A model generated the notes under the pieces. It had not been told where the DNA came from. It made no database searches and saw nothing but the letters and a program-made list of their open reading frames with translations. Positions 1 through 8,740 of a stretch of DNA of 64,000 nucleotides are shown one piece after another. Both the position numbers and the translations under genes were made by a program. The first letter of the stretch is position 1, and each line of letters starts with the position of its first letter. The stretch is from CAXBMB01 sp052078155 (GTDB lineage Bacteria > Pseudomonadota > Alphaproteobacteria > Kiloniellales > DSM-21159), in assembly GCA_052078155.1 (NCBI GenBank), contig JBQJBP010000001.1, positions 2,593,078 through 2,657,077 on the forward strand. The letters run 5' to 3'.

Positions 1-500
1 ATTTCGACATCGGCATGAATTTCTTCGAATGGCATGCCCCCGTGCCTCTGGCCCACGAGATGGGCGTTTTCCAACGGGCGCTGAAGTACCTGATGGCCAT
101 TCAGCAGGGCAGCCCTGTGCGCCGCCTCAACTGGACCATGACCGTCAATCCACTGCTCGATACCTCACCCGAGAACTATCATAAGTGGGGCACGCAACGC
201 AGAGAGCTGACCCCGGAGAACGTCGGCCAGAAAATGTGCCTCAGGGTGGAGCTGCAGACCTTTTTCCGCTTGCCGCGCTCAAACGCGCTGGTCTTTCCGA
301 TCCGCTGCTACCTGATCCGCCTGGAAGAACTGGTGACCGTTCCCAAGTGGGGCCGCCGCCTTAACCGGGTCCTGCGCAGCCTGCCCGATGAACTGGCAAC
401 CTATAAGGGGTTCATCGGCAATCGCCCCATCATCGTCGACTGGCTGGCCCAGTATGACGACGGTGCCGAAACCTCTCCCGGTTTCTGGCCAGACCCCTGA
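1..500 (+). CDS. DUF3445 / haem-dependent oxidative N-demethylase-like protein, C-terminal part
   Basis: The reading frame is open to the left edge, so this is the 3' part of a longer gene; an internal ATG lies at 15. About 165 residues are visible. The run WTMTVNPLLD, the central RVELQTFFRLPRS and the following FPIRCYLIRLEEL resemble the DUF3445 family, whose members include the alpha subunit of haem-dependent oxidative N-demethylase. That family comparison is from memory and not from a search. If correct, the protein would take part in oxidative removal of methyl groups from small methylated amines. No other subunit gene is visible in the window; it could lie further left. The stop TGA is at 498-500. 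Confidence is good for the coding call and moderate for the family. Confidence 0.7.
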   Translation, partial: FDIGMNFFEWHAPVPLAHEMGVFQRALKYLMAIQQGSPVRRLNWTMTVNPLLDTSPENYHKWGTQRRELTPENVGQKMCLRVELQTFFRLPRSNALVFPIRCYLIRLEELVTVPKWGRRLNRVLRSLPDELATYKGFIGNRPIIVDWLAQYDDGAETSPGFWPDP

Positions 501-959
501 GGGGCGGGCTGGAAAGCCGCGCTGATTTTTCAGACGGAGACTCCGGGCAAAGCCCGGGAGACCGCAACAGGCAGTTGAACAGTCGGTGGGCGATAAAATT
601 CCCGCCTACTGGGATATGGACATATTGTCGCACACCAATAGCGATAAATAGCCACGAGCTTTTTCCCATATTCAACAAGTCCATGTTTACTCAGAAGAAT
701 TATTATTGCACTATGAGAAAATTCACCGTGCGTTTGTCATGAGCTCCTCGGGTGAGGGAATCAGAGCAAACGCCAAAACACACACAGAGTCCCACAGGTA
801 TTGTCGCTAAGACAGAGCCTGAAAATCCCACTAAGGGAAGGGGCATGGGAGGCACGGCCACTGAACCACGCAAAGTGGTGCTCAGAGGCTGTTTCGGCGC
901 ATCACGTAAGGGGTCGCGCCGGTTCACGAAACAAACACCTGTGAGTCAGGGGGGGTATA
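501..959. other. Intergenic region upstream of amt
   Basis: No gene is supported here; the short frames lack family resemblance and good start sites. A GC-rich hairpin at 541-560 (CTCCGGGC, AAA loop, GCCCGGGAG with one bulged base) follows the DUF3445 stop but has no T-run, so it is at best a weak terminator. I looked for a sigma-54 -24/-12 promoter, which would be expected for a nitrogen-regulated amt gene, and saw no convincing match. The amt ribosome-binding site is an unusually G-rich AGGGGGGG at 948-955. Confidence 0.5.
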
Positions 960-2321
960 ATGGATACAAATCTCGACGCTCTCACCACGTTATTTACCGA
1001 GTTCTATTACTGGGTAACCGTGGTGTTCATGTTCCTCATTCACGTGGGCTTTTGTATGTATGAGGTGGGCGCCAGCCGCCGCCGCAACCACATGCACACG
1101 CTGATGAAAAACACCATGGTGATCCCACTGGTCACCGTCACCTTCTTCTTCTTTGGCTGGTGGATCTACTTCGCCTTTCCCAACGGGCCCTTCATCTTCG
1201 AAGGCAAAGGCATCGATTTCGAAGCCGCTTCATTCGCCCGCCCCTGGGATCCGTCCATGGGGACAAATCTGAGCGATCACATCACCGGTGTGTTCTGGGC
1301 CGCCTTCCTGCTCTTCTCCTGGACGGCTGCCTCCATCGTGTCCGGTGCAGTGATTGAACGTATCCGCGTTGGCGCCTTCTGGATTTTGGCTGTTGTGATT
1401 GGGTCCGGTACCTGGATCATCGACGCTGCCTGGGGCTGGCACTGGGACGGCTGGATGGTCAAGATGCTGGGCTACCATGATGCCTATGCATCGGGCGTGA
1501 TCCATGCCATTGCCGGCGGTTTTGCTTTGGGTGTTCTGGTGGTGCTTGGCCCCCGTCTGGCCAAGTTCCGTGCGGATGGTACCCCGCGGGATATTCCGCC
1601 TCACAACCCCTGGCTGGTGACCATTGGTCTCTTCCTGATCTACACCGGCTTCTGGGGCTTCTACGCGGCCTGTAACGTGCCCATCATCTCCCCCGAAGGG
1701 ATCGGTGGTCAGATCACAGGTGTCACCTGGACCGCAACCAACATCTATCTGGCTCCGACCACACTGTCTGCCATTACCTTTAACTTCCTGATGTCTCTGT
1801 CAGGTGGTCTGATGGTGGCTTATCTGGTCTCTAAGGGCGATGCCTTCTGGACCTACTCCGGTGGTCTGGCCGGGGTGATCACCGCCTCCGCCGGTAACGA
1901 CCTCTATCACCCGATGCAGGCCATGCTGATTGCTGGTTTCGGTGCCTTCTGCGCCTACAAACTGCACTACTGGGTGGAGCGGAAGTTCAAGATCGACGAT
2001 GCCGTTGGCGCCGTGGCCGTTCATGGCTACGCAGGCTTCATCGGCCTGGTCATCTGCGGCTTCATGCTCTGGGGTCAGCCTTCTTCACCGTACGAAGGCT
2101 ATGCCGCGATCAACCCGCTGGGCATGTTCATCGGTGCGATCATCATGTTCGGTGTGCTGGGCTTCCTGCCTGCCTTCATCATCTCTAAAATCCTGAACAG
2201 CATGGGTCTGCTTCGGGTGCCTGAGAAAGTGGAACTGGAAGGTCTCGACTTCGATACCCACGAGAACTATCAGGCCGCTGTTGATGAAGTGGTTGCCGCT
2301 GAATTGGCAATGGTCAAGTGA
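960..2321 (+). CDS. amt: Ammonium transporter (Amt/MEP/Rh family)
   Basis: A 453-residue polytopic inner-membrane protein that conducts ammonium. It begins MDTNLDALTTLF after a strong G-rich ribosome-binding site. The two pore histidines of the Amt family are visible, one in SGVIHAIAG (about residue 182) and one in AVAVHGYAGF (about residue 354). The GFWGFYAAC and YEVGASR segments also fit the family. The usual neighbour glnK (a PII protein) is absent; instead a 72-residue membrane protein follows after 32 bp. The C-terminal tail beyond the last membrane segment is acidic (about residues 420-453). Nitrogen regulation is plausible but no NtrC site was recognised. Confidence 0.93.
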   Translation: MDTNLDALTTLFTEFYYWVTVVFMFLIHVGFCMYEVGASRRRNHMHTLMKNTMVIPLVTVTFFFFGWWIYFAFPNGPFIFEGKGIDFEAASFARPWDPSMGTNLSDHITGVFWAAFLLFSWTAASIVSGAVIERIRVGAFWILAVVIGSGTWIIDAAWGWHWDGWMVKMLGYHDAYASGVIHAIAGGFALGVLVVLGPRLAKFRADGTPRDIPPHNPWLVTIGLFLIYTGFWGFYAACNVPIISPEGIGGQITGVTWTATNIYLAPTTLSAITFNFLMSLSGGLMVAYLVSKGDAFWTYSGGLAGVITASAGNDLYHPMQAMLIAGFGAFCAYKLHYWVERKFKIDDAVGAVAVHGYAGFIGLVICGFMLWGQPSSPYEGYAAINPLGMFIGAIIMFGVLGFLPAFIISKILNSMGLLRVPEKVELEGLDFDTHENYQAAVDEVVAAELAMVK

Positions 2322-2353
2322 CCGGCTGGTCCAACTAGATAAGGAGATAAAAA

Positions 2354-2572
2354 ATGGCTACCAACGGTATGTCAGATTGGGCCGTCGACCTGGCTGATGT
2401 CGGAGCGGTCTACCCCTTCCAGGGGACCGAAGGCATCCTCTACATCGTCGCCCTTGTTTTCTGGATCGGCTTTCATGTGATCCAGCTGCGTCAGGAAGCA
2501 GAGGAGATTGAACGGGAAACCAATGCCGACAGGGATGGTTCCCACACCAGGGATGCAATAAAACGCTTCTAG
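2354..2572 (+). CDS. Small single-pass membrane protein following amt
   Basis: A 72-residue protein with a clear ribosome-binding site (AAGGAGA just upstream of ATG 2354). It has a short acidic N terminus, one hydrophobic segment (about residues 26-46, GILYIVALVFWIGFHV) and a charged C-terminal tail rich in Glu, Arg and Asp. It lies 32 bp after amt and before a strong terminator, so the two are almost certainly co-transcribed. I do not recognise a named family. Its position suggests an accessory or regulatory subunit of the transporter, which is an inference from context only. Confidence 0.75.
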   Translation: MATNGMSDWAVDLADVGAVYPFQGTEGILYIVALVFWIGFHVIQLRQEAEEIERETNADRDGSHTRDAIKRF

Positions 2573-2605
2573 CGCTTCTCGTTCATCTCAGATGAGCTGA
2601 CAAAG

Positions 2606-2638
2606 GAAAGCCGACTGCGATCATCGCAGTCGGCTTTC
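2606..2638 (+). terminator. Intrinsic terminator after the amt operon
   Basis: A perfect 15-bp stem (2606-2620 with 2624-2638; GAAAGCCGACTGCGA and its complement) around a 3-base loop. The descending arm ends in CTTTC, so T-rich sequence lies at its base. It sits 34 bp after the stop of the small membrane protein. Confidence 0.85.
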
Positions 2639-2645
2639 TGTCTCT

Positions 2646-2789
2646 CCTCAGTCGGAGGATCGGGTTGGGAAGCCGACCGTTACACTGTTACCCAAAGCGA
2701 GACTGATCCTCTAAAACACTGGAAAAGACTTTCACGCCTCAGCCATTAACATGAAGTGATTGCACTTCAGACAATTTGGCTCTCAAGCC
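2646..2789 (-). repeat. Dispersed palindromic repeat, copy 1 (minus orientation, near full length)
   Basis: Read on the minus strand, the stretch 2789-2701 aligns along its whole length with 46591-46676. Shared blocks include AAGTG.AATCACT, GCGTGAA, TCTTTTC and TGTTTTAGAGGAT. The distal part (to about 2646) still matches the far end of the longest copy (CCGATC and CCGACT blocks). It lies between the amt terminator and the next gene. The copy is diverged by scattered substitutions. Confidence 0.7.
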
Positions 2790-2840
2790 AAATGTGCCGT
2801 TAAAGCAGTTTGTCCCTGAACCATCAGACAAGAGTAAAAC

Positions 2841-3335
2841 ATGGGTTTTCGTGACGCCGTTTCAGCCGTTCCTGCCAAACCGATCATGGCGTTTGCCGTC
2901 GCCATCACTGCCATGGCCGCCGCCTGGCACGGCTGGACCCTTCACAGCATCTGCACGGGCCGCGCGGACCTGACGGCCGCGCTGGAAAGCTGGGCCAAAG
3001 AAGCCAAGGCAAACCCAACACAGGCCTTTGACCTGGAGGGTGTTACAGACAAGGAATGGACTCAGATACGCATTTCCCAGGGTTTGACCACCCTCGGCCC
3101 CAGCCAGAACTGCCCCTTTGACTGGCACTGGAGCAATCAAGAACGTGAAGCGATGGCCCAGGCCGGCAATCTGACGTTAATTGGTTTCTTCAACCAGGAT
3201 CGCCTGATTGAAATTGCTGACTTCGACCGCCAGTGGGCCAGGTTTGCCACCGACGACCAGCCCATCGACAGGCAGGACGCCCGTTTCAAAGTGACCCAGA
3301 ACAACCCGGCTCAGTTGGAACTGTCCGCCAACTGA
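2841..3335 (+). CDS. Hypothetical membrane-anchored or exported protein
   Basis: A 164-residue protein whose N terminus has a hydrophobic segment (about residues 14-34, rich in Ala, Met and Val) that could be a signal anchor. The remainder is polar with two cysteines (HSICTG and NCPFDW). I do not recognise the family. It stands alone, separated from amt by a terminator and a repeat copy, and converges on the thioredoxin-like gene. A short AAGAG lies upstream of ATG 2841, so the start is plausible but not certain. Confidence 0.6.
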   Translation: MGFRDAVSAVPAKPIMAFAVAITAMAAAWHGWTLHSICTGRADLTAALESWAKEAKANPTQAFDLEGVTDKEWTQIRISQGLTTLGPSQNCPFDWHWSNQEREAMAQAGNLTLIGFFNQDRLIEIADFDRQWARFATDDQPIDRQDARFKVTQNNPAQLELSAN

Positions 3336-3468
3336 CCGGGTGGTCCTGTAACGTTCCTCCACACCAGCGACAAAGCCCCTTGCAGCTTTTCAGAGATCGC
3401 TTTCCTTTACCGGCGATCCAATTGTGCTGCTGAAACTGCAGGGGGCGGCTGACAAGACCGTCGGGCCG

Positions 3469-4023
3469 TCAGGCGGCCTTCCATTTGATGGAGCACCCCA
3501 TGGACGCAATCTGTTCCATCGGGCCCTGCGCACCGGAGGCAACCTGCATCATAGCATTGTAGAGATCCCGATCCGGGTTCACTGCTGCGGCGTTGTTCGC
3601 ACCGGAGTCCAGACGCCCGCGGTATTGCAGTCCCCCTGAAGCATCAAAACCAAAGAAGTCCGGTGTACAGACGGCATCATAGGCCCGGGCCACCTGCTGG
3701 CTTTCATCGAAGAGATAGGGAAAAGAAAACCCTTTCTCGTCGGCCAGAACTTTCATTCTGTCAAAGGAATCAGCCGGGTAAGCTTTGGTGTCATTGGCAT
3801 TAATGGCCGCCACACCGATGCCCAGATCCTGAAGGGCCAGAGCCTCTCTTACCAACCGGTCCAGAACGGCAATCACATAGGGGCAGTGGTTGCACATGAA
3901 GACAATCACTGTGCCTTTCTGTCCAGCCACATCAGCAAACCCATAGGTCCTGCCATCTGTTGCCGGAAGGGTGAAGTCTGGTGCTTTCCAGCCAAAGTCA
4001 CAAAGAGAACTGCTTACAGCCAT
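3469..4023 (-). CDS. Thioredoxin-like (AhpC/TSA-fold) protein
   Basis: A 184-residue protein with the redoxin layout: an N-terminal APDFTLPATDG strand-turn typical of AhpC/TSA and TlpA-like proteins, then VIVFMCNHCPYV with a CxxC pair at residues 44 and 47, and a TPDFFGFD segment in the thioredoxin fold. It has no signal peptide, so it is likely cytoplasmic. CNHCP-type proteins are common single-gene thiol oxidoreductases of unknown substrate. The ATG at 4023 follows AAAGG at good spacing. It is transcribed away from the ABC importer genes and appears monocistronic. Confidence 0.85.
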   Translation of the reverse strand: MAVSSSLCDFGWKAPDFTLPATDGRTYGFADVAGQKGTVIVFMCNHCPYVIAVLDRLVREALALQDLGIGVAAINANDTKAYPADSFDRMKVLADEKGFSFPYLFDESQQVARAYDAVCTPDFFGFDASGGLQYRGRLDSGANNAAAVNPDRDLYNAMMQVASGAQGPMEQIASMGCSIKWKAA

Positions 4024-4315
4024 GGCGTTCTAACCTTTCCTGTTCAGAGCCAGACGTGTTCCGGTGGAATGCCTTCGCGACGGGCCGTGAAGCATGATCC
4101 ATCCTCTGATTTCGGCTCATGTTGTGATGTGGCCGTTTTGCCCGGACATTACAAACAATTCCAAGCCGTCCCTCATGCGATTGAATCGCTCCACAGGGTG
4201 ACACGTTTTGGCAACAAAAGCGCAAAAAGACTGCCCAGTTCAATCGCACAAATATGAAACAAAGCGGGTGTAAAGCTCCGGGCTGAAATTTTTGATCCTC
4301 TCATGGAACAGCCCA

Positions 4316-6370
4316 ATGAACTTCAAACGCACCCTTTTGTCTGCCGCAGCCCTGATGGCTTTCAGCGCCCCGGCTTTGGCGAACTGCCCCGTCCCCACCG
4401 TTGGAGACATGAAGGGCCTGAACTCCGCCTATCCTCAACAGTTCGAGCTGAAGGAACTTCAGGATCAGGCCAACTGCAGCCTGTCCTTCTCCGACAACCC
4501 GGCCATTGCTGACCTGAACGGCCGCATCCTGGGCAACAAAGATCTGGCCGCTGTGGCCGAGCGTCTGCCCAGTGAGCCTCTGGTTGTTGCGCCCTATGCC
4601 AAAACCGGTTCTTACGGCGGTGTGATCACCGGCCTGTCCAAAGCCACCGAGTCCGGCACTTCCGATCTGCTGTCCGTGCGTCACGTGAACTTTGTACGCT
4701 ACGCCGATGACCTGCAGACCGTTGTGCCCAACGTGGCCAAGTCCTGGAGCTGGAATGACGATTACACCCAGCTGACTTTCACGCTGCGCGCTGACCACAA
4801 ATGGTCCGATGGCGAGCCTTTCACGGCTGAAGACGTGGCTTTCTGGATGAACGACATCATCCTGAACGCAGACGTCTACGAAAAGACCCCTGACCGCTGG
4901 CTCTTCGCAGGCAAGCCGGTTCAGGTAGAAGCTCTGGACGACGTGACCGTCCGTTTCACCTTCCCGGTCCCCACCCCCGGTATCCTGAACCGCTTCGCCG
5001 TTGACTATGGCCAGCCGTTCCAGCCCAAGCACTTCCTGGGCCAGTTCATGCCCAAGTACAACGCCGACGCCGACAAGCTGGCCAAATCCTACGGCTTCGA
5101 AAACGCTGCTCAGGCTGTTGATTTCTACTACGGCGGTTCCGACTGGAAAGACGTCCCGTCTCCGCTGCTCAAAGACGCCGACAAGGCCGCCAAAATTGGC
5201 CGGGCTGTCGTGCCGACCCTGGAAAGCTACATCGTCGTCGATGAAAGCGCCGAAGGCCGTAAACTGGTTGCCAATCCCTACTTCCACATGGTTGACACCG
5301 CCGGCCAGCAGCTGCCCTACATCAACGAAATCGTTGAAACCTATGTGGCAGACAAAGAAGTCCAGAACCTCAAAATCATGAACGGTGAAGTGGTCTGGAA
5401 ACAGCAGGCCGTCTTCCTGGAAGACTTTCCGCTGCTGAAAGAAAACGAAGGCAAAGGCAACTACTCCATCACCTTCGCCCCGACCTTCGGTGAAAACGTC
5501 TTCTACTCCTTCAACCGGACCCACAAAGACCCGGTTCTGCGGGAAATCTTCTCTGACATTCGCTTCAACCGCGCCATGTCCGTGGCTCTGAACCGTGACG
5601 AAATCAACGAGATCGTCTATCTGGGCCAGGGGACACCCATGCAGGGTGTGCCAGCAGAAGTGAAAACCGTTTCCTTCGTCACCGATGAACACCTGAACCG
5701 CGACATCGCCTACGATGTGGATCAGGCCAAGGCCCTGCTGGCTGACATGGGTCTGAAAGACAGCGACGGCGACGGCACCCTGGAACGTCCGGATGGCAAG
5801 CCGCTGGTGCTGCGTCTGGTCTACTCTTCCCAGGGGTCCCCGGTGAAAATGCAGGAACTGGTGCGTGATTACTGGGCTGCGGTTGGGGTTCGGGTTGACC
5901 TGAAAGAGGTCACATCCGACGAGTACCGCGCATCCGGTAACAACAACGACCTGGATGTGACGGTCTGGAAGTACGACGGCAACGCCGGCCCGACCATCAG
6001 CCAGGACGTCACGGTCTTCGTGCCGCCCTTCGGTGATTTCTTCAACCCCGGCACCGGCTTCGGCTGGGCAGCCTGGAAGAAGAGCAATGGCGCCGAAGGC
6101 ATGGAACCCCCTGCTGACATCAAGAAGCTGTGGGACCTGTCCGAAAAGTTCATCCAGGTGGAATTCGGCTCTGACGAATCCAACGCTCTGGGTAAGCAGA
6201 TCACCGACATCCATGTCGACAACATGCTGAAAATCGGCACCGTTGGCGACATCGTTGCGCCCTTCCTCTACCGCAACGATCTGCAGAACGTGAAGCCGAT
6301 CAAGGCCAAAACCTACGACTTCTACTGGACTTATCCTTACCGTCCGCAGCAGTGGTTCCTGTCCAAGTAA
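4316..6370 (+). CDS. ABC transporter substrate-binding protein, family 5 (peptide/oligosaccharide type)
   Basis: A periplasmic solute-binding protein of about 684 residues. I place the start at ATG 4316, which gives a clean signal peptide (MNFKRTLLSAAALMAFSAPALA, split as basic, hydrophobic and Ala-x-Ala parts). An earlier TTG would add eight unlikely residues. Family-5 features include WSDGEPFTAEDVAFWMND and an N-terminal lobe starting near TLRADHKWSDG. The unusual length (typical DppA/OppA are about 540) matches the long subgroup that includes the rhizobial alpha-galactoside binding protein AgpA, so the ligand may be a peptide or an oligosaccharide. It is the first gene of a five-gene importer and is followed by an attenuator-like hairpin. 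Confidence 0.88.
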   Translation: MNFKRTLLSAAALMAFSAPALANCPVPTVGDMKGLNSAYPQQFELKELQDQANCSLSFSDNPAIADLNGRILGNKDLAAVAERLPSEPLVVAPYAKTGSYGGVITGLSKATESGTSDLLSVRHVNFVRYADDLQTVVPNVAKSWSWNDDYTQLTFTLRADHKWSDGEPFTAEDVAFWMNDIILNADVYEKTPDRWLFAGKPVQVEALDDVTVRFTFPVPTPGILNRFAVDYGQPFQPKHFLGQFMPKYNADADKLAKSYGFENAAQAVDFYYGGSDWKDVPSPLLKDADKAAKIGRAVVPTLESYIVVDESAEGRKLVANPYFHMVDTAGQQLPYINEIVETYVADKEVQNLKIMNGEVVWKQQAVFLEDFPLLKENEGKGNYSITFAPTFGENVFYSFNRTHKDPVLREIFSDIRFNRAMSVALNRDEINEIVYLGQGTPMQGVPAEVKTVSFVTDEHLNRDIAYDVDQAKALLADMGLKDSDGDGTLERPDGKPLVLRLVYSSQGSPVKMQELVRDYWAAVGVRVDLKEVTSDEYRASGNNNDLDVTVWKYDGNAGPTISQDVTVFVPPFGDFFNPGTGFGWAAWKKSNGAEGMEPPADIKKLWDLSEKFIQVEFGSDESNALGKQITDIHVDNMLKIGTVGDIVAPFLYRNDLQNVKPIKAKTYDFYWTYPYRPQQWFLSK

Positions 6371-6388
6371 CCCTGCCCCAAAAAGGAG

Positions 6389-6416
6389 GCCCAGAGCGCC
6401 AAGCTGCGCTCTGGGC
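6389..6416 (+). terminator. Hairpin between binding-protein and permease genes
   Basis: A perfect 10-bp stem (GCCCAGAGCG at 6389-6398, CGCTCTGGGC at 6407-6416) with an 8-base loop, followed by TTT. Partial termination or mRNA stabilisation here would give more binding protein than permease, the usual stoichiometry of such operons. Confidence 0.7.
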
Positions 6417-6575
6417 TTTCGCATATCTGGAGGTTGATCCCTGGGGCCGGATGCAACTGGCGCCTGACCCCTTACGGCCCGTCACCCTCTAACTTACTGA
6501 AAAGAGACAAAATCACGCTTTTTGCCGGGTCACCTGATGGCCTCGCGTCAAGCCTTTGACTCTAAGGATGCCCCC

Positions 6576-7568
6576 ATGTTGCGTTTTACGCTGAAACGGG
6601 TCCTCGGCATGATCGTGACCATGGCGTTGGTCTCAATCATGGTCTTTCTGATCATGGAGATCCCGCCCGGTGACTATGCTGACCGCTATGCCTTCCGAAA
6701 GTACTCAGGCACCGGTGTCAATGTTACCGAAGCCGACATTCAGGCCATTCGCGTGAACCTGGGATTGGACCGTCCCCTGGTCCTGCGATACTTCGACTGG
6801 ATCGGTGGCATTGTTCTGCGGGGCGACTTCGGACAGGCCTTTGCCTTTGAAACCTCCGTGGTGAAGGTGATCGGCGACAAGGCCTGGCTCACCCTGGGCA
6901 TCCTTTTTTCCACCCTGATCCTGACCTATGCCATCTCCATTCCTGTGGGGATCTATGCAGCTGTGCGCCGGGCTTCTCTGGCTGACTATGGCCTGACAGT
7001 CTTCTCCTATCTGGGGCTGGCCCTGCCTAACTTCCTGCTGGCTCTCATCCTGCTCTATCTGGCCAACAAGTACTTTGGAGCAGATATCGGCGGCCTGTTC
7101 TCAAAAGAGTATCAGGATGCTCCCTGGTCCTTTGCCAAGGCCTGGGATCTGATCAAACATCTCTGGCTGCCGTCTTTCGTGCTGGCCTGGTCTGCCGTCG
7201 CCTACCAGATCCAGACCGTGCGCGCGACCATGTCAGACGAACTGAACAAGCTCTCTGTCACCGCCGCCCGGGCCCGGGGCATTCCCGAGAGCAAACTGCT
7301 GCTTAAGTACCCGGCGCGCCTGGCCATCAATCCGATCGTCTCCACCATCGGCTTTGATGTGAACCGCATTTTTTCAGAGCTGCCGGTGGTTGCCGTGGTG
7401 CTGGGTCTGACGGAGCTGGGCGAGCTTCTGCTGCGGGCTTATCTGGATCTGGACATGTATGTGGCCGGAGCCATTCTGCTGCTGCTGACCTTCATGATTG
7501 TCTTCATGAACTTCCTGTCTGACATCCTCTTGGCGTGGCTGGATCCGCGCATCAAGCTGGAGGCCTGA
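6576..7568 (+). CDS. ABC transporter permease (DppB/OppB type)
   Basis: A 330-residue inner-membrane permease. The ATG at 6576 follows TAAGGA at 8 bases and starts MLRFTLKRVLGMIV, the typical first helix of DppB-like proteins; upstream in-frame starts would add an unlikely polar leader. A periplasmic segment with NLGLDRPLVLRYFDWI precedes the core, and the EAA-type loop is visible as AARARGIPESKLL (about residue 230). It ends 3 bp before the second permease gene. Confidence 0.9.
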   Translation: MLRFTLKRVLGMIVTMALVSIMVFLIMEIPPGDYADRYAFRKYSGTGVNVTEADIQAIRVNLGLDRPLVLRYFDWIGGIVLRGDFGQAFAFETSVVKVIGDKAWLTLGILFSTLILTYAISIPVGIYAAVRRASLADYGLTVFSYLGLALPNFLLALILLYLANKYFGADIGGLFSKEYQDAPWSFAKAWDLIKHLWLPSFVLAWSAVAYQIQTVRATMSDELNKLSVTAARARGIPESKLLLKYPARLAINPIVSTIGFDVNRIFSELPVVAVVLGLTELGELLLRAYLDLDMYVAGAILLLLTFMIVFMNFLSDILLAWLDPRIKLEA

Positions 7569-7571
7569 GCC

Positions 7572-8723
7572 ATGACCGATATGACTTCAGAGCCTCTGTC
7601 CAAAGAAGAACTGGCAGAACAGGAACGGCTGCAGAAATACTACTCCGCCTCCCAATGGACCCTGATCTGGTGGCGCTTCCGGCGACACCGCATGGCCATG
7701 GCCGCCGCCGCTGTTCTGGCCGTCATGGCGGGCCTGGGGCTTTTTGCCGAGTTTTTCGCTCCCTATGGCACCACCACCCGGGATGTGAAGTATATTGACG
7801 GCGCGCCCCAGATCCCCCAGTTCTGCGACCAGAACGGCTGCAGCCTGCTGCCCTTCGTCCACGGCGTCACCACCAAGCGTGACCCGGTTACCCTGCGCTC
7901 CATCTCAGTGCCCGATCCGGAAAAACGCATTCATCTGACGTTTTTTGCCAAAGGCGAAGAAGTGGACCTGCTGGGGTTCCTCCCCATCAACCGCCACTTC
8001 TTCGGTCTGGATGATCCCAAAGCCAAGCTGCACCTCTGGGGCACGGATGACCTGGGGCGGGACGTCTTCTCCCGCACGCTCTACGCCACCCGGACGTCAC
8101 TATCCATCGGCGTCATCGGCGTGCTGATTTCCTTCATCATGGCCCTGATCATCGGCGGGATAGCTGGTTATGCCGGCGGCCTGACCGACAGCCTGATTCA
8201 GCGGGTGACGGAGGTCATTCGAGTGGTCCCCATCATTCCCCTTTACATGGGACTGGCGGCCGCCATGCCCAAAGAGTGGTCCACCACCCAGGTCTATTTC
8301 GCCATGACCTTGTTGCTGGGCTTTTTTGGCTGGCCCACCCTGGCCCGGCGCATCCGTTCGCAACTGCTGTCCATCCGCCATGAAGACTATGTGGTGGCGG
8401 CCCGCCTTGCGGGGGCCAGACCCGGCCGGATCATTGCCCAGCACATGCTGCCCAGCTTCACCAGTTTCATCATCGTCGATCTGGTGATCTCTTTTCCTTA
8501 CATGATCCTCAGCGAAACAGCTCTGTCCTTCGTGGGGCTGGGCCTGCGGCCCCCCACCGTCAGCTGGGGCGTCCTCTTGCAGCAGGCCCAGTCGGTCCGG
8601 GTCATCGAGCAAACCCCCTGGCTGTTCATACCGGCGATCTTTGTCGTCCTGGCTGTGCTGGCCTTCACCGTCATCGGCGATGGTCTGCGCGACGCAGCTG
8701 ACCCCTACAGCGACAGCAAGTAA
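7572..8723 (+). CDS. ABC transporter permease (DppC/OppC type)
   Basis: A 383-residue permease, longer than a standard DppC (about 300) because of a large periplasmic insertion after the first helix (about residues 65-155, with LHLWGTDDLGRDVFSR at its end). This long form goes with the long binding proteins of the AgpA-like subgroup. The EAA loop is VVAARLAGARPGRI. It is in tight operon order with the first permease (3-bp gap) and the ATPase genes downstream. Confidence 0.9.
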   Translation: MTDMTSEPLSKEELAEQERLQKYYSASQWTLIWWRFRRHRMAMAAAAVLAVMAGLGLFAEFFAPYGTTTRDVKYIDGAPQIPQFCDQNGCSLLPFVHGVTTKRDPVTLRSISVPDPEKRIHLTFFAKGEEVDLLGFLPINRHFFGLDDPKAKLHLWGTDDLGRDVFSRTLYATRTSLSIGVIGVLISFIMALIIGGIAGYAGGLTDSLIQRVTEVIRVVPIIPLYMGLAAAMPKEWSTTQVYFAMTLLLGFFGWPTLARRIRSQLLSIRHEDYVVAARLAGARPGRIIAQHMLPSFTSFIIVDLVISFPYMILSETALSFVGLGLRPPTVSWGVLLQQAQSVRVIEQTPWLFIPAIFVVLAVLAFTVIGDGLRDAADPYSDSK

Positions 8724-8740
8724 GGAAGGCTGTGTCCCCC

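Noticed and set aside
501..959. A sigma-54 promoter expected before amt
   Set aside because: No GG-N10-GC pattern with the proper flanking bases was convincing to my reading.
430..1063. Short open frames upstream of amt on both strands
   Set aside because: Overlap known genes or lack start sites, and no family resemblance; the real amt start has a strong ribosome-binding site.
4301..6424. A 707-codon open frame on the minus strand across the binding-protein gene
   Set aside because: It is antisense to a gene with a signal peptide and family motifs; its protein has no recognisable motifs and is a by-product of codon bias.
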